Below, piece after piece: positions 1 through 7,442 of a DNA stretch of 37,230 nucleotides (position 1 is its first letter; every line of letters begins with the position of its first letter). The notes beneath the pieces were generated by a model. The model saw only the letters and a program-made list of their open reading frames with translations. It ran no database searches and was not told the DNA's origin. Origin of the DNA: Bacillota bacterium (GTDB taxonomy: Bacteria > Bacillota > Sulfobacillia > JAJZYS01 > JAJYTV01); the NCBI GenBank assembly GCA_021793315.1, contig JAJYSZ010000023.1, positions 1 through 37,230 on the forward strand, read 5' to 3'. A program made the position numbers and the translations under genes.

Positions 1-531
1 TCCGATCTCCTGCTCCCGGTACGGTGCATAGACCGCTTCAAGTCGTGCCTCCTCGACGAACGCACGCTTGTCGACGCTGCCGAGAAAGGGCGTCGCGCCC
101 TGGAGAGGCCGGAACGTCCCCTCGCCGTGCGCTGCGAACGAGCACTCGCTGTAGCGGCCGATGCGACCCGCGCCAGCCGCCGCGATCGCCTGCCTGAGCC
201 GCTCGAGATGCGTTTCCGGCACGAAGACGGTGAGCTTGCGCAGGCCTGTGCGGCCGCAGGCCAGCGGTTCCTCGCGCCGCGCGCCGAAGGCGGCAAAGAG
301 ATCGGCGAGGAGTCCATCCGGATGCGCCAGAGCCGCGCCGCCGATCTCGGCCGCCGGTCCAAGTGTTGCGCGTGGCGTCACGATAAGCGTTCGGGGATCG
401 AGGTTCGAAGGCTCGCGGAGCGTGACCAGGATCTCTTCAACCGCTGGCGGCAGCCGGCCAACCAGCTTGAGATCGCCCAGAGAGTCATGGAGCAGGGGCC
501 GCAGCGCTTCCAGCAGTTCAGATGTCTCCAT
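1..531 (-). CDS. Nif3/YqfO-like protein, C-terminus cut off by window edge
   Basis: This minus-strand frame starts at ATG 531, overlaps the end of trmK by 14 nt and runs off the left edge after 177 codons. About residues 97–165 match the PII-like insertion domain of YqfO-type Nif3 proteins: KLTVFVPETHLERLRQAI, then GAGRIGRYSECSF, then GTFRPLQGATPF. In Bacillota nif3/yqfO commonly follows trmK, as here. The odd part is the N-terminus. It is only about 95 residues before the insertion domain (about 130 in B. subtilis YqfO as I recall it), and I cannot find the HHP metal-ligand motif; the equivalent strand reads LIVTPRATLGP. The metal site may therefore be degenerate, or the N-terminal domain very divergent. 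The C-terminal half, which normally carries the remaining ligands, lies outside the window. The molecular role of the family is not firmly established. Confidence 0.72.
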   Translation of the reverse strand, partial: METSELLEALRPLLHDSLGDLKLVGRLPPAVEEILVTLREPSNLDPRTLIVTPRATLGPAAEIGGAALAHPDGLLADLFAAFGARREEPLACGRTGLRKLTVFVPETHLERLRQAIAAAGAGRIGRYSECSFAAHGEGTFRPLQGATPFLGSVDKRAFVEEARLEAVYAPYREQEIG

Positions 532-1174
532 CGCCCTCGGCCTCCAAGGCAGTGATCTCCTTCAGGATCTCCTGGCGCAGGCCAGGTTCGGCGCCGCGCA
601 GCCTCGCATCGAGCAGATGACGATGTCGCCTAAGAAGAAGGCGGAATCCGGCAGGACGCGTGCGACGCAGGACGGGACCCAGCACGGCGTCGAGGGCCAT
701 GAGCGGCGTAGCGGCACCAAGTCGTGCGACAATCAGCGGATATGGCCTGCCCGCCTCCACCACCAGCCGCTCATCGACGATTGCGAGACCGCGAGCCGCA
801 AGGCCGAGGCGCAGGTCGGCGGCAGACTGCATGGGACCAAGGACGAACCGCGCGTCCGGAAAGGCGGGGGCGAGGTCGAGAATGCGCAGAATGGTCCGAC
901 CACCCATGCCCAGCACGGCGACGCCGTCGAGCGGCTCGCCGAGAAGAGGTCCCAGGCCGTCGCCGCGACGCACGGCGACCTTTTCGGAACCCGCGCAGGC
1001 AGCTTCGAGGCGCCTGAAGGGAGCTTCGCCGAACTCCGTCGCAAAGACCATGAACACATCCGGTTGTTCGGCAAGGCGGCGAGCGAGGAGACCGTCGCCG
1101 GCGCCGACATCGGCGAGGACGCCTCTATCGGGAAGAAGATCGACAGCTGCGGCGAGCCGCGTCGCGAAAGGCAC
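518..1174 (-). CDS. trmK: tRNA (adenine22-N1)-methyltransferase TrmK
   Basis: SAM-dependent methyltransferase of the TrmK/YqfN family, which makes m1A at position 22 of tRNA. The 218-residue product has a Rossmann methyltransferase fold. Motif I is ADVGAGDGLLARRLAE near residues 20–35, followed by VAVLGMGGRTILRILD, the GMGG loop typical of TrmK, and by LGPMQSAADLRLGLAARG. I chose the GTG start at 1174 because AGGGAGG lies 7 nt upstream and the protein then begins with the usual RL..A..LLP segment. A longer frame to 1504 is open but reads antisense through the DUF3243 gene. The 3' end overlaps the nif3-like gene by 14 nt, which suggests translational coupling. The gene is divergent from the DUF3243 gene. 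Confidence 0.87.
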   Translation of the reverse strand: MPFATRLAAAVDLLPDRGVLADVGAGDGLLARRLAEQPDVFMVFATEFGEAPFRRLEAACAGSEKVAVRRGDGLGPLLGEPLDGVAVLGMGGRTILRILDLAPAFPDARFVLGPMQSAADLRLGLAARGLAIVDERLVVEAGRPYPLIVARLGAATPLMALDAVLGPVLRRTRPAGFRLLLRRHRHLLDARLRGAEPGLRQEILKEITALEAEGDGDI

Positions 1175-1249
1175 CTCGGTGCCTCCCTCTGCATGAGATT
1201 CGGACCGCCACCGCAGGATACTGGGAGAACGGCAAAAGGGGGGTTTAAG

Positions 1250-1507
1250 TTGGCGCAGCTTACGGAATCGTTCCAGCACTTCGAGAAGGAACTTGAGCAG
1301 AAGCTCGATGTGGCGAACAAGATGGGGCTCTCCAAGGAGCACATCGACCTGTCCGCGAAGCGGATCGCAGACTGGCTGCTCAAGGAGACCGAGCCGCAGT
1401 CGCCAGAACAGGTTCTCCTGAAGCAGATGTGGCAGAGCGCCACCGACGACGAGCGCCACGCGATGAGCTCGGTGCTCCACAAGATGATCGAGCGCACGGT
1501 CCACTAA
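1250..1507 (+). CDS. DUF3243 family protein (YmfJ-like)
   Basis: Small soluble 85-residue protein that resembles the DUF3243 family (B. subtilis YmfJ), common in spore-forming Bacillota and of unknown function. Recognisable features are an acidic helical N-terminus (ESFQHFEKELEQKL), then NKMGLSKEHIDLSAKRIADWL, where family members have an analogous GLS..ID.AA.RIG..L segment, and a C-terminal LLKQMWQSATDDERHAM stretch. The start is TTG 1250, preceded by a G-rich SD (AAAAGGGGGG) with about 6 nt spacing. Reading further upstream would run antisense into trmK. The gene stands alone and ends 12 nt before a strong inverted repeat. Confidence 0.75.
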   Translation: MAQLTESFQHFEKELEQKLDVANKMGLSKEHIDLSAKRIADWLLKETEPQSPEQVLLKQMWQSATDDERHAMSSVLHKMIERTVH

Positions 1508-1519
1508 GCAAGTCTACCA

Positions 1520-1554
1520 GGAAGGCCCCTCCCGATGTATGGGAGGGGCCTTCC
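1520..1554 (+). terminator. Hairpin terminator after the DUF3243 gene
   Basis: A perfect 14-bp stem, GGAAGGCCCCTCCC, and its complement surround the 7-nt loop GATGTAT. It begins 13 nt after the stop codon. There is no T-run after it, so it may act as a strong RNA 3' end or a factor-assisted terminator rather than a textbook intrinsic one. Confidence 0.7.
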
Positions 1555-2099
1555 GCGACCCAGAGGGACGCCTTCCACAGGCTCGAAACCAGGCTGCGCT
1601 CTGACGAAATTGAGGAGCCAAATGGGCAAGTCGGCTGGACGCAAACTTGCTTGCCCCAAACTCGGGCGGGGCAGCATGGTCAGGCCAGACGTCGGGGGCT
1701 CAGGCATCAAGCTCTCAGGCTGGTGGGGAACGCTTGCGACGAAGGTCATGCTGCTGGCCGGCGGCTGTGGCTTCCAAAGCGTTGCCCGCGCTCGCCGCCA
1801 GGTCGCCCGCCCGGGCGACGCGGGAAGCCGCCTTTGTCGTGGGGGTACCGCAGGCCCGCTTTCCGGCTTTGGTGTCCCGGAGCCATCTTGAGCCTGCGCA
1901 CGATTGGAGCCACGGCGCGCGCGTACGGGGCCGCCGCGACCTGCCGGCCGGAGGCGGGCCGTTTCCCCTCGTCCTCATGTTCCACGGGGGAGAGCTGTTC
2001 GGTTGGCCGCGTCCATGGACCCCTTACCATGACAAAGGGTGGCCCGCCTGGAACGTGACGCCGGCCGCACTACCGCGACGAGACCCGGAGGCGGACCGG
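1555..2099. other. Gene-poor stretch with a possible hydrolase remnant
   Basis: No convincing gene was found in these 545 bases. Open frames exist on both strands but look like GC-rich chance reading, without conserved motifs. One piece is suggestive: in the frame that runs into yigZ, about 1932–1992 reads LPAGGGPFPLVLMFHGGE, which resembles the strand-and-oxyanion (HGG) region of alpha/beta-hydrolases, but no nucleophile motif follows. A separate weak candidate is an ATG at 1621 behind GAGGAG, giving a roughly 90-residue unrecognised peptide. A partial stem (GGGCAAG pairing with CTTGCCC) lies near 1624–1661. None of this is strong enough to call a gene. Confidence 0.35.
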
Positions 2100-2786
2100 A
2101 TGTGGCGAGAAGGCCCAGGGCCACGGACGGCGAACTCGGAAATCATGCAGGAAAAGGTGCGCCGGGCGATTCTCGGCGAAGGGCAGTCGAGCCTGACGAT
2201 CGAGCGCTCACGCTTTCTCGGCTACGCGCTGCCGGCCGCTGATCAGACAGCCGCGGAAGAGGCCTTGCAGCAGATCCGCGCCGCGCACCCGCAGGCGAGC
2301 CACCACTGCTTCGGCTACCGTGCGGGGCCCGGGCAGGAACGTCAGAGCGACGACGGGGAGCCACAGGGCACAGGAGGTCTGCCGCTGCTCGAGACGCTGC
2401 GCCGCTGGGAAATCGACCAAGGCGTCATCTGCGTCGTGCGCTACTACGGCGGACGCAAGCTCGGCCGGCCCGGCCTTTACCGAGCGTATCTCGGCGCGGG
2501 TGTTGCGGCGCTCGACGCGGCGACGTGCGGCCGCCTCGTGCCTGGCACGCGCTACGAGGCGGACGTGGCCCATGTCGAGCGGCTGCCCCTCGAGCGGGCC
2601 GTGAAGGCGGCATCCGGCGAGGTGCTCGACGAGGTGTTCGCGGCGCGGGTGCGCGTCATGTTCTGGTTGCCCCAGGGCAGGGCACCCGGCGATCTCCTGC
2701 GCCAGGCGCCGGCCGCCGGGCGCGCGGTGGCGGTGGCCGACGAGACGAGAGCGGTTCCCGACCAAGAGGGAGGTGGGCCGGCCTGA
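2100..2786 (+). CDS. YigZ/IMPACT family protein
   Basis: A 228-residue member of the YigZ/YvyE/IMPACT (UPF0029) family, linked in other organisms to translation control and nucleic-acid binding, with unclear bacterial function. The N-terminal domain carries ERSRFLGYA, SHHCFGYRAG, SDDGEPQGTGGLPLLE, and VVRYYGGRKLGRPGLYRAY. These match the family signature (S.F......A, H.C.AY, S.DGEP.GTAG.P, V.RYFGG..LG..GL..AY). The C-terminal alpha/beta domain is weakly conserved and ends in a low-complexity tail. I chose ATG 2100 because GGAGG sits 8 nt upstream. ATG 2145 gives a length closer to the family norm and is a real alternative. The stop lies 14 nt before the next gene, so the two probably share an mRNA. 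Confidence 0.8.
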   Translation: MWREGPGPRTANSEIMQEKVRRAILGEGQSSLTIERSRFLGYALPAADQTAAEEALQQIRAAHPQASHHCFGYRAGPGQERQSDDGEPQGTGGLPLLETLRRWEIDQGVICVVRYYGGRKLGRPGLYRAYLGAGVAALDAATCGRLVPGTRYEADVAHVERLPLERAVKAASGEVLDEVFAARVRVMFWLPQGRAPGDLLRQAPAAGRAVAVADETRAVPDQEGGGPA

Positions 2787-2799
2787 GGGCCGGCGCGGC

Positions 2800-3660
2800 A
2801 TGGAAGTAGGTTTTGTCGGTCTCGGCGTGATGGGCAGGTACATGGCGGCAAATCTCGTGAAGGCGGGTCATCGCGTGACGGTCTACAACCGCACGCCAGG
2901 GCGGGCGGATGAGCTGGCCGCGATGGGCGCGAGCGTGGCTCCGTCCCCGCGCGAGGCGGCTCTGGGGCGCGACGCCGTGATCACGATCGTGACGGACGAC
3001 GCGGCAGTGCTGGCGGTCAGCGAGGGGCCGGACGGAGTGCTTGCCGGGCTCGCTGCAGGGTCGCTGCTCGTCGACATGTCGACGATCGCGCCGGAGACGG
3101 CGCGACGCGTCGCCAAGGAGGCGCGCGCGATCGGCGCCGGCTACCTCGACGCACCGGTGACGGGCGGCGACATCGGCGCCCGCGATGGCACCCTCACCAT
3201 CATGGCGGGGGGCCGCGCACAGGATTACGAGCTGGCCCTGCCGCTGCTGCAGGCGATGGGCAAGCGCATCGTCCGCATTGGCGAGGCCGGCGCCGGCCAG
3301 ACCATGAAACTGGTCGCGAACCTCGTGTCGGGCCTGACGCTGATGGTGGCGGCCGAGGGGATCGCGCTCGGTCTCCGGCTCGACTTGCCGCTCGACCTCC
3401 TGAACGAGGTGTTGCCGAACTCGTCCGCGCAGTCCTTCGAGGTGCGCAAGCTCCTCGACCGCTACGGCGACGACGCCTGGCTGCCCGGCTTCTGCGTGCA
3501 GAACCGGCTCAAGGATCTGCGGCTGGCGGTGGAGATGGCCAAGGCGTCCGGCGTCGACCTGCCGCTGGCGGTCCCGGCGCTCGAACGCTACAGGGCGCAC
3601 GCCGAGGCTGGCGCCGGGGAGCTCGACGAATCGAGCTACCTGAGGCGCCTCCTCAGCTGA
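2800..3660 (+). CDS. 3-hydroxyisobutyrate dehydrogenase-family oxidoreductase
   Basis: A 286-residue NAD(P)-dependent beta-hydroxyacid dehydrogenase (HIBADH/tartronate-semialdehyde reductase/glyoxylate reductase group). The Rossmann motif is GFVGLGVMGRYMAANL at the N-terminus, followed by YNRTP. The substrate loop DAPVTGGDIGARDGTL and the catalytic-lysine helix GAGQTMKLVANLV are intact. The C-terminal all-alpha dimer domain is complete. The start is ATG 2800 with GAGGG about 10 nt upstream; a GTG at 2773 overlaps yigZ and is less likely. The gene lies between yigZ and a sugar kinase, spaced 2 nt from the latter. This suggests a short operon for a hydroxyacid or sugar-acid, but the exact substrate cannot be read from the sequence. 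Confidence 0.85.
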   Translation: MEVGFVGLGVMGRYMAANLVKAGHRVTVYNRTPGRADELAAMGASVAPSPREAALGRDAVITIVTDDAAVLAVSEGPDGVLAGLAAGSLLVDMSTIAPETARRVAKEARAIGAGYLDAPVTGGDIGARDGTLTIMAGGRAQDYELALPLLQAMGKRIVRIGEAGAGQTMKLVANLVSGLTLMVAAEGIALGLRLDLPLDLLNEVLPNSSAQSFEVRKLLDRYGDDAWLPGFCVQNRLKDLRLAVEMAKASGVDLPLAVPALERYRAHAEAGAGELDESSYLRRLLS

Positions 3661-3662
3661 CG

Positions 3663-4544
3663 ATGCCGCGCGCGGGGGTCGGGGCCGGCACCGTCGTCGT
3701 GGTCGGCGCGGCTCTTCTGGAACTGCGTTTCGCCGTGGACCGGCTGCCAAGGTCGGGCGGGGACGTGCTCGCGCACGGGTTCGAGGTGCGCGTCGGCGGT
3801 AGTGCCGTCAACGTCGCCCGAACCTTGCAGACGCTCGGCTGCAGCCCGCTCCTGGTGCTCCACCGGGGCGAGGGACCGTTCGACCGCATGGTGGTCCGCG
3901 AACTGGCGCGCCTGGGCCTCTCGGTGCAGGGCAGGCGCAGCCGCAAGCCGAGCGGCGTCACGGTGACGCTGGTCGAGCCGAGCGGCGAGCGCAGCCTCGT
4001 GTCGGCGCTGGGCGCCGAAGGCTCGGTCGGGGCAGAGGACCTGCCGGCCGATGTGCGCCGGGCACGGGCCCTCTATGTGTCCGGCTACGAGCTTATTGCC
4101 TCCCCGGACCTCGAGGCGGCGGTCGCGGCCCTGCCGAGCGATGTCCTCGTGCTTCTGGATCCCGGCCCGCGCGGCGCGTGGCCGGGCAAGCTGCAGGCGG
4201 TGTGGCGCAGGGCGGATGTCGTGCGCCTGAACGAGGCGGAGGCCGAGCGGCGCAGCGGACAGAAAGGCGCCGCGGCGGCCGCCGCGGCGCTGGGGCGCGA
4301 AGGGAACGTTGTCGTGAGCACGGCCGAGGGCGCCTATGTCGCACAGGGGGGCGAAGTCTCGGCGGTCGCCGGCGGCGAGCGGGTGTCGCGCGATACGACA
4401 GGGGCCGGGGACGCGCACGCGGCTGGTCTGCTGGCGGGCCTGACGCGCGGGCTCGAGCTCATGGCGGCGACGGCTCTCGCCAACCGCGTCGCGCGGCTTC
4501 AGGTGTTGGGCGAGAGCGTCGCGGGTGCCATGCTGGGCCTTTGA
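3663..4544 (+). CDS. PfkB-family carbohydrate kinase
   Basis: A 293-residue ribokinase/PfkB-type kinase, which transfers phosphate from ATP to a sugar or nucleoside. The first PfkB signature lies in VRVGGSAVNVARTLQTLG near residues 43–60. The second is DTTGAGDAHAAGLLAGL near the C-terminus and includes the catalytic aspartate and anion-hole glycines. VVRLNEAEAERRSG matches the usual N..E.E.L region. The length is normal for the family. The gene starts 2 nt after the dehydrogenase stop with no clear SD, so it probably depends on coupling. Its pairing with a beta-hydroxyacid dehydrogenase hints at sugar-acid metabolism (a KDG- or ribokinase-like substrate), which is inference only. It converges with the Crp-like gene, 4 nt away, with no visible terminator between them. 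Confidence 0.85.
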   Translation: MPRAGVGAGTVVVVGAALLELRFAVDRLPRSGGDVLAHGFEVRVGGSAVNVARTLQTLGCSPLLVLHRGEGPFDRMVVRELARLGLSVQGRRSRKPSGVTVTLVEPSGERSLVSALGAEGSVGAEDLPADVRRARALYVSGYELIASPDLEAAVAALPSDVLVLLDPGPRGAWPGKLQAVWRRADVVRLNEAEAERRSGQKGAAAAAAALGREGNVVVSTAEGAYVAQGGEVSAVAGGERVSRDTTGAGDAHAAGLLAGLTRGLELMAATALANRVARLQVLGESVAGAMLGL

Positions 4545-4548
4545 CCCG

Positions 4549-5247
4549 TCAGGCGATGTGGCGCTGCAGGCGGTCCGGGTCGATCCGCAGGTGGCCCTCC
4601 GGGTCGAGGTCGACGCTGCGGTCGAGGCGAAACTCCCTCAGCACCCGGGTGACGGTCTCGCGCGAGCAGCCGATCAGTTGGGCCAGCTGTCGGTGGGTGA
4701 AGTGCTGCGGCACGAAGATCGCACGCCCGTCCGGAACACCGTTCTCCTCACCGAGCCGCAGGAGGGCTGCAGCGAGCTTTTGGCTCGCGTCGCGGCCGGT
4801 GAGTTCGGCCATCTGCTCCTGGGACTCGCGCAGGCGCTGGCCGTAGATCTGCAGAAAGGCCCAGCCGATCTCGGCGCGGTGCTGGATCAGAGCCCGCAGA
4901 GCGCGCGTCTGGATGAAGGCGATGGTGGCAGCCTCGGTCGCCTCGGCCGAAGCCGGGTAGGGATCGGAGCCGAGCAGCCCGGCGAGCGCCAGCACCTCAC
5001 CCGGCCTCACCATGCGCAGGGTCTGCTCCTGGCCGTCCGCCGAGGTGCGGAAGGTCCGCACGGCGCCGTCGACCAGGAACGAGACGAACTCCGACTCCTC
5101 ACCCTCGATAAAGATGTAGCTGTCCTTGCGGTACCGCCGTACGGACACGATGTCGGATAGGGAGCGGCGCGCCTCGACAGGGAGGTCGCGGAACGTCGGC
5201 ACGATCGAGGTCACGTCGGGCTGGTTCAGAATGGACTGCACCGCCAA
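4549..5247 (-). CDS. Crp/Fnr-family transcriptional regulator
   Basis: A 232-residue regulator with an N-terminal cyclic-nucleotide-type beta-barrel (about residues 15–115; YIFIEGEESEFVSFLVDGAV), a dimerisation helix, and a C-terminal winged HTH (FTHRQLAQLIGCSRETVTRVLREF). The recognition helix S-R-E-T-V-T-R is CRP-like. There are no N-terminal cysteines for an Fnr-type Fe-S cluster. The cAMP-binding phosphate cassette is poorly conserved (VLALAGLLGSDPYPASAEA), so the ligand is unknown. I chose the TTG at 5247 because AAGGAGG lies 8 nt upstream. The open frame extends to a TTG at 5295, whose SD is weak. A promoter and three phased palindromes lie upstream, which suggests autoregulation or control by another factor. 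Confidence 0.88.
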   Translation of the reverse strand: MAVQSILNQPDVTSIVPTFRDLPVEARRSLSDIVSVRRYRKDSYIFIEGEESEFVSFLVDGAVRTFRTSADGQEQTLRMVRPGEVLALAGLLGSDPYPASAEATEAATIAFIQTRALRALIQHRAEIGWAFLQIYGQRLRESQEQMAELTGRDASQKLAAALLRLGEENGVPDGRAIFVPQHFTHRQLAQLIGCSRETVTRVLREFRLDRSVDLDPEGHLRIDPDRLQRHIA

Positions 5248-5307
5248 GTGGTCCGCCTCCTTGCGCGCCTCCGGCCGCGGCCGTTTGGCCGCCAACCGTT
5301 TGAATCC

Positions 5308-5336
5308 ATAGTACGGCGCTCAGGATAACGTAGCAA
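5308..5336 (-). promoter_or_regulatory. Predicted sigma-A-type promoter of the Crp-like gene
   Basis: On the minus strand, TTGCTA (5336–5331), a 17-nt spacer and TACTAT (5313–5308) form a plausible -35/-10 pair, each matching 4 of 6 consensus bases. Transcription would start near 5301. It lies directly downstream of the palindrome array. Confidence 0.5.
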
Positions 5337-5338
5337 CA

Positions 5339-5392
5339 GACCAAATGGACTTAAGGCACCGTCCAAATGGACCATCATGTGTCCATGTGGAC
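5339..5392. promoter_or_regulatory. Three phased palindromic operator-like sites
   Basis: Three 12-bp sites fit GWCCA-NN-TGGAC: GACCAAATGGAC (5339–5350), GTCCAAATGGAC (5361–5372) and GTCCATGTGGAC (5381–5392). Their starts are 22 and 20 bp apart, about two helical turns, so they would face the same side of the DNA. The third lies in the last codons of the neighbouring dehydratase gene. Relative to the predicted start near 5301 their centres fall at about -43, -65 and -85, as expected for activator sites. The binding protein is not shown; the Crp-like product is one candidate. Confidence 0.6.
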
Positions 5393-6343
5393 CACCCGGC
5401 GGACGACCTCGTCCGCGCAGAAGCCGCCGGAAAGCACGGCGACCGGCCGCTCGCCGAAGCGACCGGCGCCGAAGCGCATCAACGCGGCGAGCGTGGCGGC
5501 GCCACTTGGCTCGACCACGAGATGCTCCTCGAAGAGCAGGAGATGAAGCGCCGCGTAGAGATCCTCGTCGTCGATGACGACGACCTCGTCCACGTAGCGG
5601 CGCACAAGCGACAGGGTGAGTTCGGACGGGCGGCGCGGCGAAAGGCCGTCCGCGATCGTGCGGACCTGGTCGAGCGCCACGACGTGACCCGCCGCGAGCG
5701 ACCGCACCATGCTGTCGGCGCCGGACATCGCGACGCCGTACACCTTGACGTCAGGGCGATGGCGCTTGATGGCGAGCGAGACGCCGCCCAGGAGACCGCC
5801 GCCGCCGATCGGCAGCAGCACGGAGTCGAACGGCTGGGACTGCAGCAGCAGTTCCATGCCGAGGGTCGCCTGGCCGGCGACGACATCGACGTCGTCGTAG
5901 GCATGGACGAAGGTCAGATGCTCATCGCGGGCGATGCGGTCCGCGTTTTCGGTGGCGGCCTGGAAGTCCTCGCCCTGCGTCACGATGCGCGCGCCCAGTC
6001 TGCGGATTGCCCGCACCTTGGCCTGATTGCCGTTCTCGGGCACGCAAACCGTGGCCGGGATGCCGAAGCGCTCAGCGGCGTAGGCGACGGCCATGCCGTG
6101 GTTGCCGGCCGAGGCCGTGACCACGCCGTCCACGTGGCCCTCTTCGCGCAGGTGCAGGATGCGGTTCAGGGCGCCGCGGATCTTGAAGACGCGGATGGGC
6201 TGGAACATCTCCAGCTTCAGGAGGACATCGCCGCCGACGGCCTCGCGGGCGGCCACCGAGGGCTGAAGCGGTGTCGGCACCAGATAGCGCGCGAGCCTCG
6301 CCTGCGCGGCGAGGACATCGCTGAGCCGAACGTCAGCCTCCAA
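5375..6343 (-). CDS. PLP-dependent threonine/serine dehydratase-like protein (paralog 1)
   Basis: A 322-residue fold-type II PLP enzyme of the threonine dehydratase/serine racemase group, without a regulatory ACT domain, so closer to catabolic (TdcB-like) enzymes than to long IlvA. The Schiff-base lysine is in VFKIRGALN (about K54). The phosphate-binding glycine loop is IGGGGLLGG, and SAGNHGMAVAYAA is the substrate-binding loop. The residue before the FK motif is valine, where many relatives have serine. It probably deaminates a hydroxy-amino acid, or is a racemase or related enzyme; motifs do not settle this. The start is TTG 6343 behind GAGGAGGAG. It is divergent from a second dehydratase-like gene, with 139 nt between them. 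Confidence 0.83.
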   Translation of the reverse strand: MEADVRLSDVLAAQARLARYLVPTPLQPSVAAREAVGGDVLLKLEMFQPIRVFKIRGALNRILHLREEGHVDGVVTASAGNHGMAVAYAAERFGIPATVCVPENGNQAKVRAIRRLGARIVTQGEDFQAATENADRIARDEHLTFVHAYDDVDVVAGQATLGMELLLQSQPFDSVLLPIGGGGLLGGVSLAIKRHRPDVKVYGVAMSGADSMVRSLAAGHVVALDQVRTIADGLSPRRPSELTLSLVRRYVDEVVVIDDEDLYAALHLLLFEEHLVVEPSGAATLAALMRFGAGRFGERPVAVLSGGFCADEVVRRVVHMDT

Positions 6344-6482
6344 GTGCGGATCTCCTCCTCAGGGTTGTTCGTCGAACTAATTCATCTGCCGATGGCGGGC
6401 CTCCTGCAGCGCGGGCAGAAAGGGATCGGGGCGTGAGGCCGAGAATGCATGGCGAATACTTCGTCCCGGAGGTGCAGGGCTC

Positions 6483-7442
6483 TTGCGTATCGTTCCCGCC
6501 GATGTCATCGCCGCCCGACAGCGCATCGCCGCCAGCATCTGGCCGACACCGCTGATGCCCGAGCCCGGACTTGCGCGCAGCCATGGTGCACCCGTCTGGC
6601 TCAAGCTCGAATGCTGGCAACGCACCGGCTCCTTCAAGGTGCGCGGCGCGATGCACGCGATCAGCCGCCTGGACCAAGACGCGCGCAGGCGCGGGGTTCT
6701 CGCGGTATCGGCCGGCAACCATGCGCAGGGCTTGGCCCTGGCGGCCCGCGAGGCGGGCATCTCCGCCCTGATCGTGATGCCGGAGACCGCATCGCGCGTC
6801 AAGATCGAAGGGGTGCGCAAACTTGGCGCCGACGTGCGGCTGATCGGCAAAGACTACGACGAGGCGGAGGCCGCATGGCCTGCCGTGGCGCAGGAGACGG
6901 GCCGCACGCTCGTGCATCCGTTCATGAATCCGGCGGTGATCGCCGGGCAGGGAACCGTGGGGCTCGAGATCGCGCTCGAGCGGCCCTCGCTCGCGCAGGT
7001 GCTGATCCCGGCGGGCGGCGGCGGCCTTTCGGTGGGATCGGCGATCGCCCTGAAAGCGCTCATGCCCCAGGTGCGGGTCTACGGCGTCCAGACAGAGGCT
7101 TCCGCACCTCTTGTGGCATCCTACAAGGCAGGCCGCCACGTGGCAGTGACGTATGGCCCGTCCATCGCCGACGGGCTGCACGGCGACACCACCCCCGAGA
7201 TGGTCGACCTGGTGCTCGAGCACCTCGATGGCGTCCTGGAGGTCACAGAAGCCGCGGTGCGGCGTGCGATGCGCTACCTCTTCCGCGAGCACCGGATCGT
7301 GGCCGAGGGATCGGCGGCGGTCGGGGTGGCGGCCCTGCTTGAGGGACTCGCGTCCCAGGGGGAGACGGCCGTGGTCATCAGCGGGCGCAATATCGCCCCG
7401 GAGCTTTTTCAGTCCATCCTTGCCGAGGAGGCGATGGCGTGA
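6483..7442 (+). CDS. PLP-dependent threonine dehydratase-like protein (paralog 2)
   Basis: A 319-residue fold-type II PLP enzyme, again without an ACT domain. The Schiff-base lysine lies in TGSFKVRGAM (K52), the canonical form. SAGNHAQGLALAA binds substrate and PAGGGGLSVGSAIAL is the phosphate loop. The C-terminus carries AEGSAAVGVAAL. It is likely a catabolic threonine/serine dehydratase, or an enzyme acting on a related hydroxy-amino acid. The start is TTG 6483, with GGAGG 10 nt upstream. The 139-nt gap to the divergent paralog holds an 11-bp inverted repeat GTTCG-T-CGAAC (6367–6377) that could be an operator. The 3' end overlaps the RDD gene by 4 nt, so the two are coupled. Confidence 0.85.
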   Translation: MRIVPADVIAARQRIAASIWPTPLMPEPGLARSHGAPVWLKLECWQRTGSFKVRGAMHAISRLDQDARRRGVLAVSAGNHAQGLALAAREAGISALIVMPETASRVKIEGVRKLGADVRLIGKDYDEAEAAWPAVAQETGRTLVHPFMNPAVIAGQGTVGLEIALERPSLAQVLIPAGGGGLSVGSAIALKALMPQVRVYGVQTEASAPLVASYKAGRHVAVTYGPSIADGLHGDTTPEMVDLVLEHLDGVLEVTEAAVRRAMRYLFREHRIVAEGSAAVGVAALLEGLASQGETAVVISGRNIAPELFQSILAEEAMA

